In this document: one piece after another, positions 21,874-34,489 of the stretch
Layout: each line of letters starts with the position of its first letter
How positions within the stretch are numbered: position 1 is the first letter of the stretch
Notes under the pieces: model-generated
Told to the model about the DNA's origin: nothing
The model's database searches: none
The model's input: only the letters and a program-made list of their open reading frames with translations
Assembly (NCBI GenBank): GCA_026122225.1
Contig: JANEZZ010001570.1
Span: forward strand, 1,674,001-1,738,000
Direction of reading: 5' to 3'
Source: Heloderma charlesbogerti
Taxonomy: Eukaryota; Chordata; Lepidosauria; Squamata; Helodermatidae
DNA length: 64,000 nt
Made by a program: the position numbers and the translations under genes

Positions 21874-22158
21874 GATCCGAGCACTACACATAGCGTTCCC
21901 TTTCCTGATTTTCTGCTACGTAACCTCTAGGTAGCACTGTGGTATAGCAGAGTAGCACAAGTATTCAAGTAGAAACAGTGCTTTCTTTCGCTTTTACAAT
22001 TAAATGCTGCTTTTCCCTGCTCTAAAAAAACTCACTGAAATGCTGGTTAGACACAGAAGCAAAACTAGAGGGTCTCAACATTGTCTAGAGAAGCTGTAAA
22101 CAACTGTGAGTAGGAATGATGAGCACACAATAAATGCCTCATGTAGAAAAGCCCTAAG
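21874..22158 (-). repeat. Second copy of the GCTTTTCTACATGAGGC repeat, inverted
   Basis: The reverse complement matches 6460-6770: GCCTCATGTAGAAAAGCCC at its end, TAGCACTGTGGTATAGCAGA inside, and AGCACTACACATAGCG at the start. Confidence 0.55.
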
Positions 22159-22299
22159 CCTCCGAGTGAATTTCCCTTATCTCATTATGTCACGTAGATG
22201 GTCGAGGTGCGAGGTTGCTGCTCCACCATGCAGATTGCAGTGCTAGCTCAAATACATGCCTAAACCAGCTCTTTGGTGTGAAAGCAAGCATTGGCACAT

Positions 22300-22492
22300 G
22301 CCTTTTCCAGCACAACTTATGCATAGTGACTTGGAAGTAAATTCCACTATGTTCAATGGTGTTTACTCTTTAGTAAGTATGTTTAGAATTACTGCATCAC
22401 AGTGCAATCCTATACACCTTTACACAGAAGCAAGTCTCACTAGGTTCAATGGGACTTACTCCCAGGTAAGTGTGTATAGGATTGCAGGGTAC
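22300..22492. repeat. MITE-like repeats, GCAATCCTATGCATG family
   Basis: GTGCAATCCTATACACC with GTGTGTATAGGATTGCAGG forms an inverted pair around CAATGGGACTTACTCCCAGG. A second, older copy precedes it. Confidence 0.6.
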
Positions 22493-24090
22493 AAGCAGGT
22501 CTGGGATGTAAAAAAAGGAAAACAATCCCATTGACTTCAGTCAAATGATAAATACTTGCATAACTGGTATTTTAAGAATATGCAGCAGTTCATTTTCCCA
22601 TTCCAAGCAAGAATGTCCATTTTTGCTCTGTTGAAAGAGGTTTCCCCCTTTTTAATAATATCTAGTAGAGAAGTACTGTTGTGTTAGAGATATGCAACCC
22701 CCCCCTTCACTTTTTGGCTATTTTAGTAACATTATTTATGCAGCTTCTATCAAGGAGTCAGGCTAATAACTCCGTAAAAAGAAGGAGAATGGGCAATTAG
22801 ACTATAATTCTAATTACTCAGGAGAGCAGTAGTGCTGTAAATACTTCAGACTGAACTGATGCATTGCTTTGGTGATTGTGGGAGGAACTGTACTTTGCTA
22901 CTGGCTGCACTGACCCCGTTTCCGACAAAACTATTTTATTAAATGCCATCTCGTACAAGCACCAAATAAAAATGTACTGATGTTTTCGTAACAGCTTGGG
23001 GACAAGGAAATCTATTTTCACCAAGGAATAAGGTGCATGTTTTGCATTCACAGATAATTTGAATCCCCTGAAGCCACATGATAATATCAAAGGCATGGGT
23101 TTAATTATTTTCATTTGTGCTCTCTCTTCAGCTAGGTTCATTGTAATTTTTGTACACACGAGAACACTACAATCTGTGCAAATAACAACATCCTGTGACG
23201 AGGTTTGTGGTGATTGTTCCTTCCCAGATTTCTGTATTAAGAATATAACAATGTGGGGTGATTTAGTCCAAATGCTCTTTTCAAACCAAAGGGAACTTGT
23301 GCTCACCTTACGGTGATCATCTAGTAGTGCTTTGTTTTGCTGATCAGTGATGTGATTCGATCAGTGCAGATCAGAGAGTTCACGTAGAAAAAAAGATGTG
23401 CAAAAAGCTAAAGATTTCCCCCTAGCACTGCTCCCCACACTTGCTAGTGCATGCCAAACGTTGCTCTGATGATTATGCTTCTTGTTGTGCTCTGTTAATT
23501 TGCACACCAAACTACTGATTTAGGTGTTCCTGAGCTGGGCTACAGTCATGGCATGTAGGCACCATATTCTTTCCCTTGTGTTTTAAAGGTACTTACTTCA
23601 GAAAAAGGAACATAGGTTGTGATCCAGCTGTAATTGCATGTAACTAGTCATGCTCAACAATTACATCAAAAGACATCTAGCCAATTCACTGAAGTCAAGA
23701 TGAGCATCACAATGCAGGTGAAAATGCAAGCCTTTTGCATGCCGGATCAGGGGTTAGGTGTGTGCAGTGCTACATTTTAGGGAATGGTTCTTAATCAGAT
23801 TCTTCAAGGAGTACTTTGAGAAAATGCCTTTAACAGCATCTATACTCTCTTCCCGCCTTCTCCCACCATGTTCGATAGGTTTTAAGCTGGAAATCCTATG
23901 GCCCCAAACTTTTCATGGAATATACACTTACCTACCTTTAGTTTCAAAGTTTCACTGGAAGAGAAGGGGAAGGAGCTCTTTGATTCTTCCAGCTATTGGC
24001 CAAGCTAAAGATCAGTATGTAAAATGTAGTGGTAATGATTATGAGCAGGCACAAGGAAGAAAGAGTTTGGGCCAAGGCATAGCAAAATAA
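22493..24090. other. Non-coding stretch with one chance-level long frame
   Basis: No recognised repeat. A 162-codon minus-strand frame (22818-23306) has low-complexity-free but unfamiliar residues, no detectable domain and no flanking splice logic. I do not call it a gene. Confidence 0.35.
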
Positions 24091-24094
24091 AAGC

Positions 24095-24720
24095 AGAAAG
24101 AAACATTGGAATATTGTGTACAGTTCTGGCCATCCCACCTCAAAAGGGTTCTTGTAGAGCTGGAGAAGGGGCAATCAAAATTATTAAGGAACTGGAGCAA
24201 GTCTACTATGAGGAAACATTTGCGCCTATTTAGCTTGCAAAAAGGTGATGGGGGGGCATGATAGAAGTGTATGAAATTATGCATGGCATGGAAAAAGTGG
24301 ATAGGGAGACATTTCTTTAATAATCCTAGAACCTACAGTCATCCAATGAAGCTGAATAGGGGAAATTCAGGACAGATCAAAGGAAATACTTCTTCACATA
24401 GTGCATAGTCAATCTGTGGAATTTATTACCACAAGATATGATGATGGCCACCAACTTGGATGCCGTTATGAAGCAAATTTATAGGGGAAAGGACTATCAA
24501 TGGTTATTAGTCATTATGGTGAAATGGAACCTGCAGAATTAGAAACAGTATGCCTCTGAGCATCACTTGCTAATGAGCAACCCTGTGAAAAAAAGGTATT
24601 GCATTTATATTGTAATCATGGGCTTCCCAGAAGTATCAGGTTGGTCACTGTGGGGACAGAATACTGGACTAGATAGGACCTTGGTCTGATACAGCATGGA
24701 TGTTTTTTCTGTTCTTATGA
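24095..24720 (+). mobile_element. CR1/L3-like LINE 3' end
   Basis: It starts in the ..GTACAGTTCTGGCCATCCC.. part of the protein-coding end. It runs through CTTCACATAGTGCATAGTCA, GATGGCCACCAACTTGGATG and GAAACAGTATGCCTCTGAGC, and ends GACTAGATAGGACCTTGGTC and TGTTCTTATG. The same 3' region is present at 25739-25893 and 52262-53240. The terminal TTCTTATG resembles the short 3' repeats of the CR1 clade. No intact frame remains. Confidence 0.78.
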
Positions 24721-25160
24721 AGTGTACTATACAGAATTAGCTAGGAATGTGTTTTCTTAAACTACCAGAGAAGGCAATTGAGTTCATTCCTGAATGTTTG
24801 TAAAGCTCTGCAGTGTTGAATAAAGGAGGTTGTTGTAAAATCTGCAAACCTGTTTGTGAAAGGCCAGAGACATAACAATTGGGAACAGTAAGTGGCAGAG
24901 GGTGGGGGTTCTAGATGTTACAGTTAACATCTAAGAGCTAAAAATTGGCCTCCCAAAACAAGCAGTTCAGATAATTGGTTTAAGAGGGGCTGAAAAGGAC
25001 TTGTGAACAAAGTGAGTATTCTGTGTCAAAGGAGTTCAGGAACTTCTACTGGAATAGAGGAGCTCCGCATATTCCCATTAGACATGTGAATTTCAGAGAA
25101 AGAGGATAAAAATAAAAGAGCTGCCACAGAACAGTCTACAAATTGGAACAATGGACAGTA

Positions 25161-25161
<1 letters not shown>

Positions 25162-25214
<53 letters not shown>

Positions 25215-25215
25215 T
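25162..25215. repeat. (CA)n(TA)n microsatellite
   Basis: Uninterrupted alternating CA changing to TA. Confidence 0.95.
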
Positions 25216-25464
25216 AGAAGTAATAGCATAATCCACAAATAGCATTTGAAATGACATTTAAATCCATTCAAGAGTTCCAATCTTAAAATGACACTGAACT
25301 CCTTTTCACACACTGTTTTAACCTCTGCACATACAAGGAGGCTTCGTATTCAAATGTTATGCTTTTCATTCATTTTCAGATGTCAAAAAGCTGTGCTTCT
25401 TCCCATTTCTTTCTATTTTTATATCCAGAAGCAGTCCCTAAAGAGCAGTTGTGTATTGTGTGAC

Positions 25465-25893
25465 CCACCAAATTAGATGGCTTTAAAAAGGGATTAGACA
25501 AAGAGAGAGAAAGGGTGCTTCCAAGCAAGGGTTGTATTGTGCAATCACACTGACTCATCCACAGAAATTTACAGGGGGTCCTGATGTTGTCGTCCATCTG
25601 TAGGCCTCCTGTGTTTTCCCACTTCTTCTTCTGTCTGTTTTTCTTACCAGAAAAAAAATTGCTAAGGAGGAAAAGGCGGAATAGCAGCACAATGTCTTTT
25701 GATAATTAGCAATAGGAGTCCTCCTTCTGGAAGCTCCAAATTCATGGAGGATAAGGCTATCAAAGGCTACTAGCCATGATGGCTATATATGACCTCCAAT
25801 AGTATCAGAGAGGCAGTATGCCTCTCAATGCCAGTTGCTGGGGAAAACACATGGAAGAGGGCCTTCATGTCCTGCTTGTAGGGTTCTTGTGGG
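25465..25893 (+). mobile_element. CR1/L3-like LINE fragments, interrupted
   Basis: GATGGCTTTAAAAAGGGATT ends near 25498. After about 240 bp of unrelated sequence the LINE resumes with TTCATGGAGGATAAGGCTAT at 25739 and runs to 25893, where hAT element G begins. Inside 25499-25738 I recognise nothing. Confidence 0.65.
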
Positions 25894-26357
25894 TAGGGAT
25901 GGCAGAGAATTCCGCCACAAACCCCAATGAGGCCAGATTCTTTAGAATCTGGCCCCCTGGAGTCTGTGGCAGAATGGACCCCTTACCTCTGCCACCCCGC
26001 GAAGTTTGCCGTGGATGGACCCCACCTACTGCCAGCCGGGTCTGGGTCCATCCGCTGAGTCTGCAGCTGCGTCTGCTGCCAGTCTGCGGACACAAATGGC
26101 ATCCAACGTAGCGGACACCATTTGCATCCCTACTCTTTTCGTGATAGGCTATGTAAATATTTACGTAGCCTATCACAGCAAAGAGCAGGGATGGAAATGG
26201 AGTCCGCTATACCAGACGCCATTTGCGGATGCAGACCGGCTGTGGACAGGCCCAGCCGGCGGCTCCGCAGACTCACTGCAGAGGCAGAACTGGCTAGGGA
26301 GGATTCCGGGAGGAGGGATGGATCGCTTCCCCCCCCCCCGCGCGGACCCCCAGCAGA
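25894..26357. mobile_element. hAT palindromic element G, right end missing
   Basis: It starts TAGGGATGGCAGAGAATTC at 25894 inside the LINE. The core has hairpins at about 26083-26133 (GGACACAAATGGCATCC...), 26134-26185 (CGTGATAGGCTATGTAAAT...) and 26186-26235. The right side stops in CGCGGACCCCCAGCAGAG at about 26357, without the GTACATCCCTA tip. CTTGTGGG (25886-25893) has no partner. The element is therefore truncated. Confidence 0.78.
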
Positions 26358-29300
26358 GTTCTTCTTGCATTCTTATCTCCCAGCTGGAAAATACAGTGCT
26401 ACTGAGTTTGTTGGCATGAGGTTCCAAACAATCATAGAAACGTATCAAACCTTTTCAGCTAGAACATACATTGGATGGCAAGTCCACTTTTGTCATTCAA
26501 ATGCAACACTGGGACAAACAAGAAAGTCAGGCTGGTGCCATGTGGGGCCATCTCTGAATCTAGATGTGGGGACCTGAGCTGTATGTCAGCACCTGAAGTG
26601 CAGCTGAACAAGGGACCAGGCAGGCGAAGACAGGAAGCTTCATAGTAGTGCTGCGCCGAAAATTTCTCCCACATTTTTTTTCAACCATTTGCATTCAATT
26701 TGATAGAAAAGAAATTGCTTTCAAAAAGAAATTCAAAGGAGAAGAAATTCTGGAGAAATTCTCATGGGATGGGTTTAGGGTTCTTGAGGCTGATCAGTGT
26801 GTGTGTCTTTCATTGTACAATAATCTCTGTGGCAACCTGTAGCCTCCTCAGCTTTCCACACTTCAGTTAAAGCCATCCTGAGGAAGATATCATGAGGTAG
26901 TTCCTCCCATGGGGCTTTTTCAGTTCAGGAATGGCAGGTAGCCTGGGATGTGTAATACACAGAGAGAAAAACACAGAACACCCTCGGCCACCTCAGAGTG
27001 ATTAGGTAAGCTCAAAAACCAAAAAGAAATTCAAAATTCTGCCTCAGAAAAGTATAAGCCTCAACATAATTGATGCTGTTGCCACTTGCAGGAGCAGTGC
27101 AATAAGCCAAAAACCCTTAGGAAAAACAAAGAACCCATGCCACAACCCCTGCCAATAGTGAGCCCTATCTGTGAGAAACTGTTGGAGAATTTCTCCTCCC
27201 CTGGGTGAAATTTGGTGAAGTTGTCCCACCAATTTCTCTGCCTACAAATAGGCTGGAGAATTTTGAGAGGCCATTTGCGCACAGCTCTTCTTCATAGTGC
27301 TTACCAATTGCAGGGGCAACTGTTGTACAGCCCAAAGCCCACCTTCCCTAAAGAATGCCATGAGGCATCAGCACATAAAGATCACAGGCTAGTCCCAGAC
27401 CCTGAAGCACCTGGTTTAAGCCCCAGAGTCCCCAAAACAAAAACCACAAGCAATATGCAACATTGAGCAACCCTCAATTGCCAGCACCCTTTTTGTGCCA
27501 CAAGGGCCTTTCAAAGCATTTGCGCCTTCCATCCACCCCCCCCCTTTTCAACATCTTCAGTCAAATGTGACTTCACTCATGTGGGTGAGGGGTCAGTCCC
27601 ACAGCAGCAACCATTCCCTAGAAAGTACCCAACCGTTGAATTCTGGGAGAAGGGGAGCTTATTTGTATCTATATTTCTACAAATGCTGTTCCTTATTAAT
27701 TAATATTTCTATGAAAAAGGGTACCATCTGCTCCAGAAAATTTAGTTCCCTCCCTTGGGCATGGTAAGGATTAGTTATGGTTTGCCCAGCACTTTGTAAA
27801 TTTAAAGCCCTTCTGTATGTGCACTGCTAGTCTTGCAAATTCAACAGAAAGTCGACCTTGAGGGGGAGAGCGGGGAGAGTAGTTCATTTCCTGCAGGGAA
27901 ACTGTGCAATTTGGAAAAGTCCATAGTAATGTCATGACAGTAGGGAGCAAAAACATTGAAACAAATGCTGTCTGGAAACAAACAAAAACAAACAAAACCA
28001 GAATGAAATCTTCCACTCTGCAAGTGATTCTAAAGCACTACCAGTATGGGAATAGAATCACCAGCAAGGAAGATGCTCAGGCATACATGTATAGAGATGG
28101 ACAGTTTCTATTAGGCCGGTGGTGAAGTTGCATTAGGTCCTAAATTCAATAAGAAAATGGGGTTCTAACGAAACAGAATGCTTATCCATTTCTTCCTCCA
28201 GTGAACCTTTGGGTTGAAAGAGATGACCATTTTAATCTACCACACAACCAGATGTGTGGTCAAGTTATCTATACTGCTTGGCAGGATAATTCAGAGGAAG
28301 CCCAGGGAGAAAGAAGTTCTCCTACAATAGTTTGATCAGCTGCATAAATGAAACTTGGTTTCTGACCATTTAAAACTGAAGCACGCAAAATCATCATCAT
28401 TATCATCATCGAGCACTACTTTACAGCAAAGGTGTACCATTTAACCCCCCACACACACACCTGCTGCCAGAAAGGGTATTTAAAAACCTCATGTGCATGT
28501 GTGAGGTTTTTTAAAAATCAGCCAGAGCATTCTTTCAGTTCATAGCTGGAGGGCAGGAGGCAGCTTCTAATACCAATTTAAAAGCAAGCCCACATAAGCT
28601 GCTTTTTTTAATCGACAAATATTTCAAAGATTAACTGGGAAGTCTCAGAATTTACTTACTATTTTCTAAATAAGAAAAAAAAAGCCACACAACTGCAAAA
28701 TGGAACAACAGCCTTTTCAGTGCTGTAGTTTAACCACACAGCTTACCCTCTTAAGCACTTGACATTCCTTGCAGAATGGAAAACTGGCAAGAAGGGGCAA
28801 AGCACACATTTCACGATGGTATGTGGATGCTTCCATCTTAACAAAGCTACAGAAAGGGAAGGACAAGAAAACCTACAGACGCTTTGCAAAATTCACTGTA
28901 GGGACATACTCTAGAAAGAAAGGGAAAAACATACAAACCTATTGCATACTGTGGTTATTTACAGAGAAGTCTCTGTAAGGTTCTCTGGAGGATTCAGCGC
29001 ATTGATAGAGAGCCATCATTTCTCAGATGAACAAAAGGAGAAGGATAGATGATGGGTTATAAGACAGATGACTTAAAGAGCTGAAGAAAATCAAATCATG
29101 ACTACAGAAAACCCTCTTGGGAGAAAGCGGCAGAGGAGCCAAAGTTGAAGGACATCCAACCCTAAAAGCTAGGACAGCTAAAGGCAATAATGGATGCATT
29201 CAAAGGTTAGCCCTCCAGAGAGCAATCATTAATTACTGGGTGTGTTTAATGAATCAAAATATCCTCTGGCAAACACAATTTCATTTGAATTTCACAACTG

Positions 29301-30060
29301 CAAGGCCATACATTGTTGTTTTCTGTATGAATAAAGGAAAAGACTTAGCAGAATGAAAAAGTACTGTGCATATGCCAACCTCCCCCTCCACCCTTGCGCC
29401 TTCGTGAAAATAAACGAAACAAAACATACACTTCATTGCCATTATTTTTTCCAAACATTTAGTACTTTCAATTGTTATATAAAGGAGGAATGATCTTTGT
29501 GGGAAAATTGCTTTAGGCTGCAATCTACACTTAATCCAGGCCAGGAGGAAGTCCTATTTAACTCAATGGAGCTTGTTTCTGAGTAGACACATACAGGATT
29601 GTTAATGGTGCAAATCAGCATCTTTCAGTGAGGATAATAGGGAAAGGAAGAGCCTGGCATTTTTTTTAATTGTAAAAACAGAAATCTCTAGAACAATGAC
29701 ACCTAACATTAAGATATAAATAAGTATAGTTGAATATAAGTTCCTTAATATTAACACTGTGTTTTTGTAATGTATTTCTCCCCACTATAGAGAGTCAAAA
29801 TTAACAAAATAAAACCCACATTTGATTCTCTTTTAATTTTTGTAAGGCTAGTTTGATGCCAGGATTATATCTGCATGGCAGTAGAAGAGACCAAAATGTA
29901 GCTTTCTGAGCTGAACACCTGTTCTAGAATCTTTAGTCTAACTAGACTAAAGATTTGATTATTTTCAGCCATTAGTTTGTGAAAGTATTAAAAATACTAT
30001 TCACCAATACTTGTATTGAACATATCGATGACATAAGCTGCTAGAGAAACATAAGACTAA
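26358..30060. other. Mostly unique non-coding sequence
   Basis: In these 3.7 kb I find only an old GCAATCCTAT-type MITE (about 29520-29605), a short ATC-rich run near 28391 and an (AC)n-rich patch near 28445. Open frames are short and unfamiliar. No gene is supported. Confidence 0.35.
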
Positions 30061-30061
30061 C

Positions 30062-30152
30062 AATGCAGTCCTATGCATTTATGTATCAAGGAAGTCCCAC
30101 TATGTCTAATGAGGCTTACTCCTTGGTAATTGTGCATAGGATCACATCCTTA
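30062..30152. repeat. MITE-like repeat, GCAATCCTATGCATG family
   Basis: CAATGCAGTCCTATGCATTT is paired with GTGCATAGGATCACATCC around AGTCCCACTATGTCTAATGA. Confidence 0.6.
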
Positions 30153-30189
30153 AGCCACAATGACTGTGTGGTTTAGCGCATTTCCCGGG

Positions 30190-30530
30190 AACTGACCTTG
30201 GAGCCCATGCTCCAAGGTTGGTTCTCAGAGAACCAACCCCTCCCCTGCACTGCCTCGTAGGCAGCGCGAATCGGCCCCATGCTCCACACTCATAAGAGCA
30301 ACATGGAGAGGTGAAAACGGGGCAGGGTGGGGAAGCCGGAAATCCAGGAAGACACATAAGTCCGGCCATTGCTTCCCATGCTCTGAGGTTCCGCGGCTAG
30401 ACAGACAAATTGGCTGTCTAGCCGCAAAAGCAGGGCAGGTGGAGTGAGGAGGAGATCTGCTCCTCACCACTCCTCCTGCCCTGCACTGGATAGACGGTCG
30501 CCCCTGGGGTCGGAGGCAACCGTCGATCTT
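30190..30530. repeat. GC-rich chain of hairpins
   Basis: Consecutive inverted repeats: CCTTGGAGC/GCTCCAAGG (30196-30217), GGTTGGTTCT/AGAACCAACC (30216-30238), CTGCCT/AGGCAG (about 30249-30263), GCGGCTAGACAG/CTGTCTAGCCGC (30393-30425), a 22-bp arm starting GCAGGGCAGG with its complement ending at 30484, and GACGGT/ACCGTC (about 30493-30524). GC and CpG content are well above the surroundings. Confidence 0.8.
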
Positions 30531-31049
30531 GATAGGATTGCTCCCTTAGTTCACTGTGTAAAATGTACAGGGAAATTTTGCAAAATATTTCTCCTTTACA
30601 CCCTCAAATAGCGAATATCTATGGGAAATATGTCTGTGTTCATTTGAAAGCAGGGTGGCGGCTGAGCAAGGGTGGCAGCAATATCTCTGTGCTACTTTTA
30701 TTTTAAATGCCTTTTAAGCAGCTCCATTTCCACAACGCCTCTGCAAGGAATGCACAACTTTTTCCCATATTAGTTTACCAAGCTAAGATTTATGGACTGC
30801 ATCTCCCACTTCATGCACCTTGAGAAAGCAATCGGGTTGCAGTTATGAATTCTTCTGTCATAAAAATGCATGCACTGTATAGTTAGTTCCAGGTCCTAGT
30901 CCAAGCCATGGCAGAAAGCCCCATTGAGTTCAATAGCAGAAAGCCCCATTGAGTTCAATGAGATTTACAGCCTTGTGATTCTGACTCAAAAGCATGTTCT
31001 ATTGAGTTTAATACTGATTTATTGATTTATTACATTTCTAATCCACCCA

Positions 31050-31262
31050 ATAACCAATGTTGTCTGAGCAAATTACAAACAATTAAAAGATTATGCATTT
31101 CATATATTTTATTGTTGGCTTTTATTATTGCTTTTATTGTTTTTATGTTTTTATCACTTTTAATATTTTAACTGTTTTTATGTATTTTATTGTTGTAAGC
31201 CACCTTGGGAGGGCTTCTGCCCTGAAATGTGGCCAGGAAATATTTTAAATAAATAAAATGAA
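31050..31262 (+). repeat. L2-type LINE 3' tail
   Basis: TTGTAAGCCACCTTGGGAGG and a terminal TTTTAAATAAATAAAATGAAT match the 3' tail style of the LINE end at 34490-34845. Confidence 0.6.
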
Positions 31263-31339
31263 TAAATATGCATTCATTGATATGGATATATACAAATCTG
31301 TCTCTGTGTGTGTACTCTCTTTTTTTCTTTCCTTTTTTT

Positions 31340-31366
31340 CTGAGAGAGAGAGAGAGAGAGAGAGAT
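31340..31366. repeat. (GA)n microsatellite
   Basis: A short GAGA run after a T-rich tract. Confidence 0.85.
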
Positions 31367-31789
31367 TTCACAATAAAAAATGAATTAAACACAGTTAGAA
31401 GACTACAATGCCATAGAAACTGTTAAAAATATAAAAGACCATACAGATATTTAAAAGAATACAATAAAATACAATGCAAAACAATGAACAGCACAGGCAT
31501 TGATAAAACAGCCACAAGAATTTAGAACTAGGTCTCCAAAATGCCTGGGAGAAAAGAAAGGTCTTTGACTGGTGCTGAAAAGATAATAATGATGAGTTCT
31601 TGTCGTTTTCTGTTCTTCAGGGCAAATATGGCCTGCCAGCTATGGCAGCTATGGCCTGGCAGCTCTTACAGCATCAAAGTCTCTGTCAATTACTGGAAGC
31701 ACTTATTGAGTCTTGTCAGGCAAAGTAACCCACGATCCACATCTGTAAATACTTGTTATTGGTGAATATAATACATAGGGTTTTAAGCA

Positions 31790-32345
31790 GGAGTGGAATA
31801 GGGAACTGGATTGTCCCATTCTGCCTAATCAATGGATCGCCACTTTGGCATCTATACCTGCCATGTCTACGGATCTTAGGATGCATCTTATTCAGCAAAA
31901 ACTTTTGTTTCATGTCTGTTGGACACCACAACATCTCCATAATAAGGGATTGTCTAATTCCTCTAATTGCTGGCAGTGCAATGCGGCTAATGCTTCTTTT
32001 AAACATATGTTTTGGCAATGACCAGTAGTTGCTTCTTTCTGGGAGGAGGTTATTATAAGGATAAAGTTTGTACTGGAACAGTCTAATATTTGGTGATGTA
32101 CATCCTCTTAACCTACTTAGCTGCTTCATGGAAATTAATGAATGGTCAGCATGAATGGATTCTCCATGCCCTTTTGACTGATAAAAGACTGATATTACAC
32201 AACACTGGAAGGATAAACACTCACCTCCTATAATGTGGACCTTACGCTTTCAGCATTTGAACAGGTGGCATATAGACAACCCCTTCATACGGATACTTAT
32301 TTGGATATCTGGTCCGCTTTTGTTGAAGCCTATGTATAATTGCTA
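31790..32345 (+). pseudogene. L1-type LINE ORF2 C-terminal fragment
   Basis: One plus frame reads LIQQKLLFHVCWTPQHLH, then SNCWQCNAANASFKHMFWQ. The spacing of a tryptophan/cysteine-rich motif (CWxC ... HMFW) resembles the C-terminal zinc-knuckle region of L1 ORF2 proteins. The frame is interrupted soon after. An A-rich tail (AAAAGAAACTCAAAAAAGAA) follows at about 32420. Clade assignment is by pattern only. Confidence 0.5.
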
Positions 32346-32474
32346 GAAAGTTGTATTTTCATGTACATTTGCATTTCATGTACATATGCAATGGATATAT
32401 GCAAATTCATGTATGTATATTAAAAGAAACTCAAAAAAGAAAACAAAAACAATGTAGGTCACAGTAGGTGCCAG

Positions 32475-32600
32475 ACAAACCTCTTTGGGGAATTAATTCC
32501 GTTAAGTCGGGTGCTACAGCTGAGAAGGCCCTCTCTCTTGTAGCCACTGTCTAGCCCAAGGCACTGAGGGGTGTTAATGTTCACCATTAAGCTTTCAGAA
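32475..32600 (-). repeat. L2-type LINE C-terminal fragment, minus strand
   Basis: GTGCCAGACAAACCTCTTTG and GAGAAGGCCCTCTCTCTTGT match the inverse of the better copy at 38833-39425. Confidence 0.6.
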
Positions 32601-33585
32601 TGCAATTAAGCTGAAGAATGCAGTCATTTCCCCCACATGATAGGCATGGTATATAACCCTGTAGTTTACTATAGGGTTTTATCACTATCATGACACATTA
32701 GCAAACCAAAGACAATCCAGCTGAAATTAAATCAGCATGTGTTTCTCTGACAGATTGTTCTGATTAAAGTTTTATTAAAATGTTAATTAACACAGCAAAA
32801 TAGAAATACGCTGGAATGTTGTAAGCCATATGTGTCGCTGGGTATTTAAAAGTAAATAGTAGGTTATTATTTAAAGTCAGAACACACAAATCAATGTCAC
32901 TTATGTGGAAAATGCACTTTAGAAAAAAATGGTGACCAAAAGGTAGAAGTAAAAGATGCTGAAGACAACATGAGACCCCAGTATATCATTCATATCCCTA
33001 AACCTGAGGACCCCAATGTGTCCCTGTGGGCACCCATGTGCCCATGAATGCCTTCCTTAGTGCCCACCAGGCTCCCTGCCCCTCCTGAATTTTAACAGAT
33101 GTTTTTAATTTATTTATTTAAACAACAACAACAAACCACAGGAGGCTGGCGTGCTGCAAAGCAAAGCACTAGCCTGCAGTTCCAACTTTATTTCTAAGAA
33201 TGCCTCTGGTCCCCATGTAGGCCAAAGCAGATTCTTAGAAAATAAGATAGTGGCTGACTGCAGCCCAGTCCTTTGTTCTTCTAAGGCATGCCCAGCCACC
33301 CAGAAAAAAGCAAAAATGTAAGTAGGGAGTGTCCTATGGAGCTAGAGGGGGGTAGGGAGCTAGGGGGGTATTTTGCCTAGGCTGTTTGTGTATGTGGGGG
33401 CATGTGTGTGGGGGAATTGCCTGTGGGATTTTTTTTCTTTTTTAATGTGGGGTGTGTTTGTTAGCTAGTTTGTTTGTTTTGATGTGGTCTGTGTTTTGCC
33501 TGATTTGGTGTGTGTGGCATGTGTTTCACATGAGGTTTTTTGTGGGATTTTTATAATGGTTTTGTGTTTTGCCTGGTGTGTGTGT
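32601..33585. other. Non-coding stretch
   Basis: AT-rich, then a GT-rich low-complexity part (about 33340-33580). No supported gene. Confidence 0.35.
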
Positions 33586-33592
33586 GTTTTTT

Positions 33593-33640
<48 letters not shown>

Positions 33641-33875
33641 TTATATTTCTATCCTGCCTTTTTTCCTCTTTAAGGAACCCGAGATGGTGTACATACTCCT
33701 CCTCCTCTCCATTTTATCCTCACAACAACAACCCTGTGAGGTAGGTTGGGCTGAGAGGCAGTGACTGGCTCAAAGTCACTCAGTGAGCTTCCATGGCTGA
33801 GTGGGGAGGGGACTAAAATCCAGATCTCCCGACTCCCAGTCCATCACTCTAGCCACTACACCACACTGGTTTTGC
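33586..33875 (-). repeat. MIR-like SINE with (TTTA)n, minus strand
   Basis: (TTTA)n at 33590-33642 forms the tail. The body has CATTTTATCCTCACAACAAC, GTGACTGGCTCAAAGTCACT and CCAGTCCATCACTCTAGCCA. The end CTAGCCACTACACCACACTG is the inverse of a tRNA-like head (CAGTGTGGTGTAGTGGCTAG, A box). Confidence 0.82.
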
Positions 33876-34169
33876 CTTGTTATTGTGTGTTTTTGGTGTA
33901 GATGTATGGTGCAGCTGGGTGTTTGTGTATTTGTCTGAGTAGTACCACCAGTTTTCCTTCTGTGAAAAGGATATTTTGCATGGCCGTATTAACCTTTGGA
34001 CTAATGGGCTGCAACCCCCTGAGTTTCAGAGCTAGCCCAGATATCCAGCTTTCAAATAATAATAAAAAGAGCAAGCCTTTAGTCCTTGTTTTGTTGTGTT
34101 TTGTGGGGGAAAATATGTGATTTGGCATTTGGGACTCAGGTCCTATCTTTGTCTTGTACGCAGCTTCTT

Positions 34170-34236
34170 AGCCAAGGTAGCGACTTGGATACCTGCATTG
34201 AGCAGGGGGTTGGACTTGATGGTCTTATATGCCCCT
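34170..34236 (+). repeat. CR1 3' end fragment
   Basis: GATACCTGCATTGAGCAGGG and GGTTGGACTTGATGGTCTTA match the CR1 copy near 12450-12490. Confidence 0.72.
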
Positions 34237-34489
34237 AGAAAACTATGCATCCAAAAGAGTGGTTTTGTGTTTTGGAACTCATAGCTCACCTCTGCTTATA
34301 CTTAGGTTTTGAGGTAAGCTACTATACTTTTAGCATCATGAGTTTGCCTTATAGAAAATAAGTGTTTTGTGATTAGTCACACCCACCATGACAGCCATTT
34401 TGTGAGAGTGCTCATGGCACCCTCTCAAAATTCCAATTATGCCCATTGGCCTAAATAAGTTGGGAACTCCTGCCCTAAATAGAGGTCAT

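Noticed and set aside
22818..23306. 162-codon minus frame
   Set aside because: No recognisable domain, no splice or promoter context, and a length possible by chance in AT-rich DNA.
33484..33764. Leucine/isoleucine/phenylalanine-rich membrane protein
   Set aside because: Produced by the (TTTA)n tail of a SINE.
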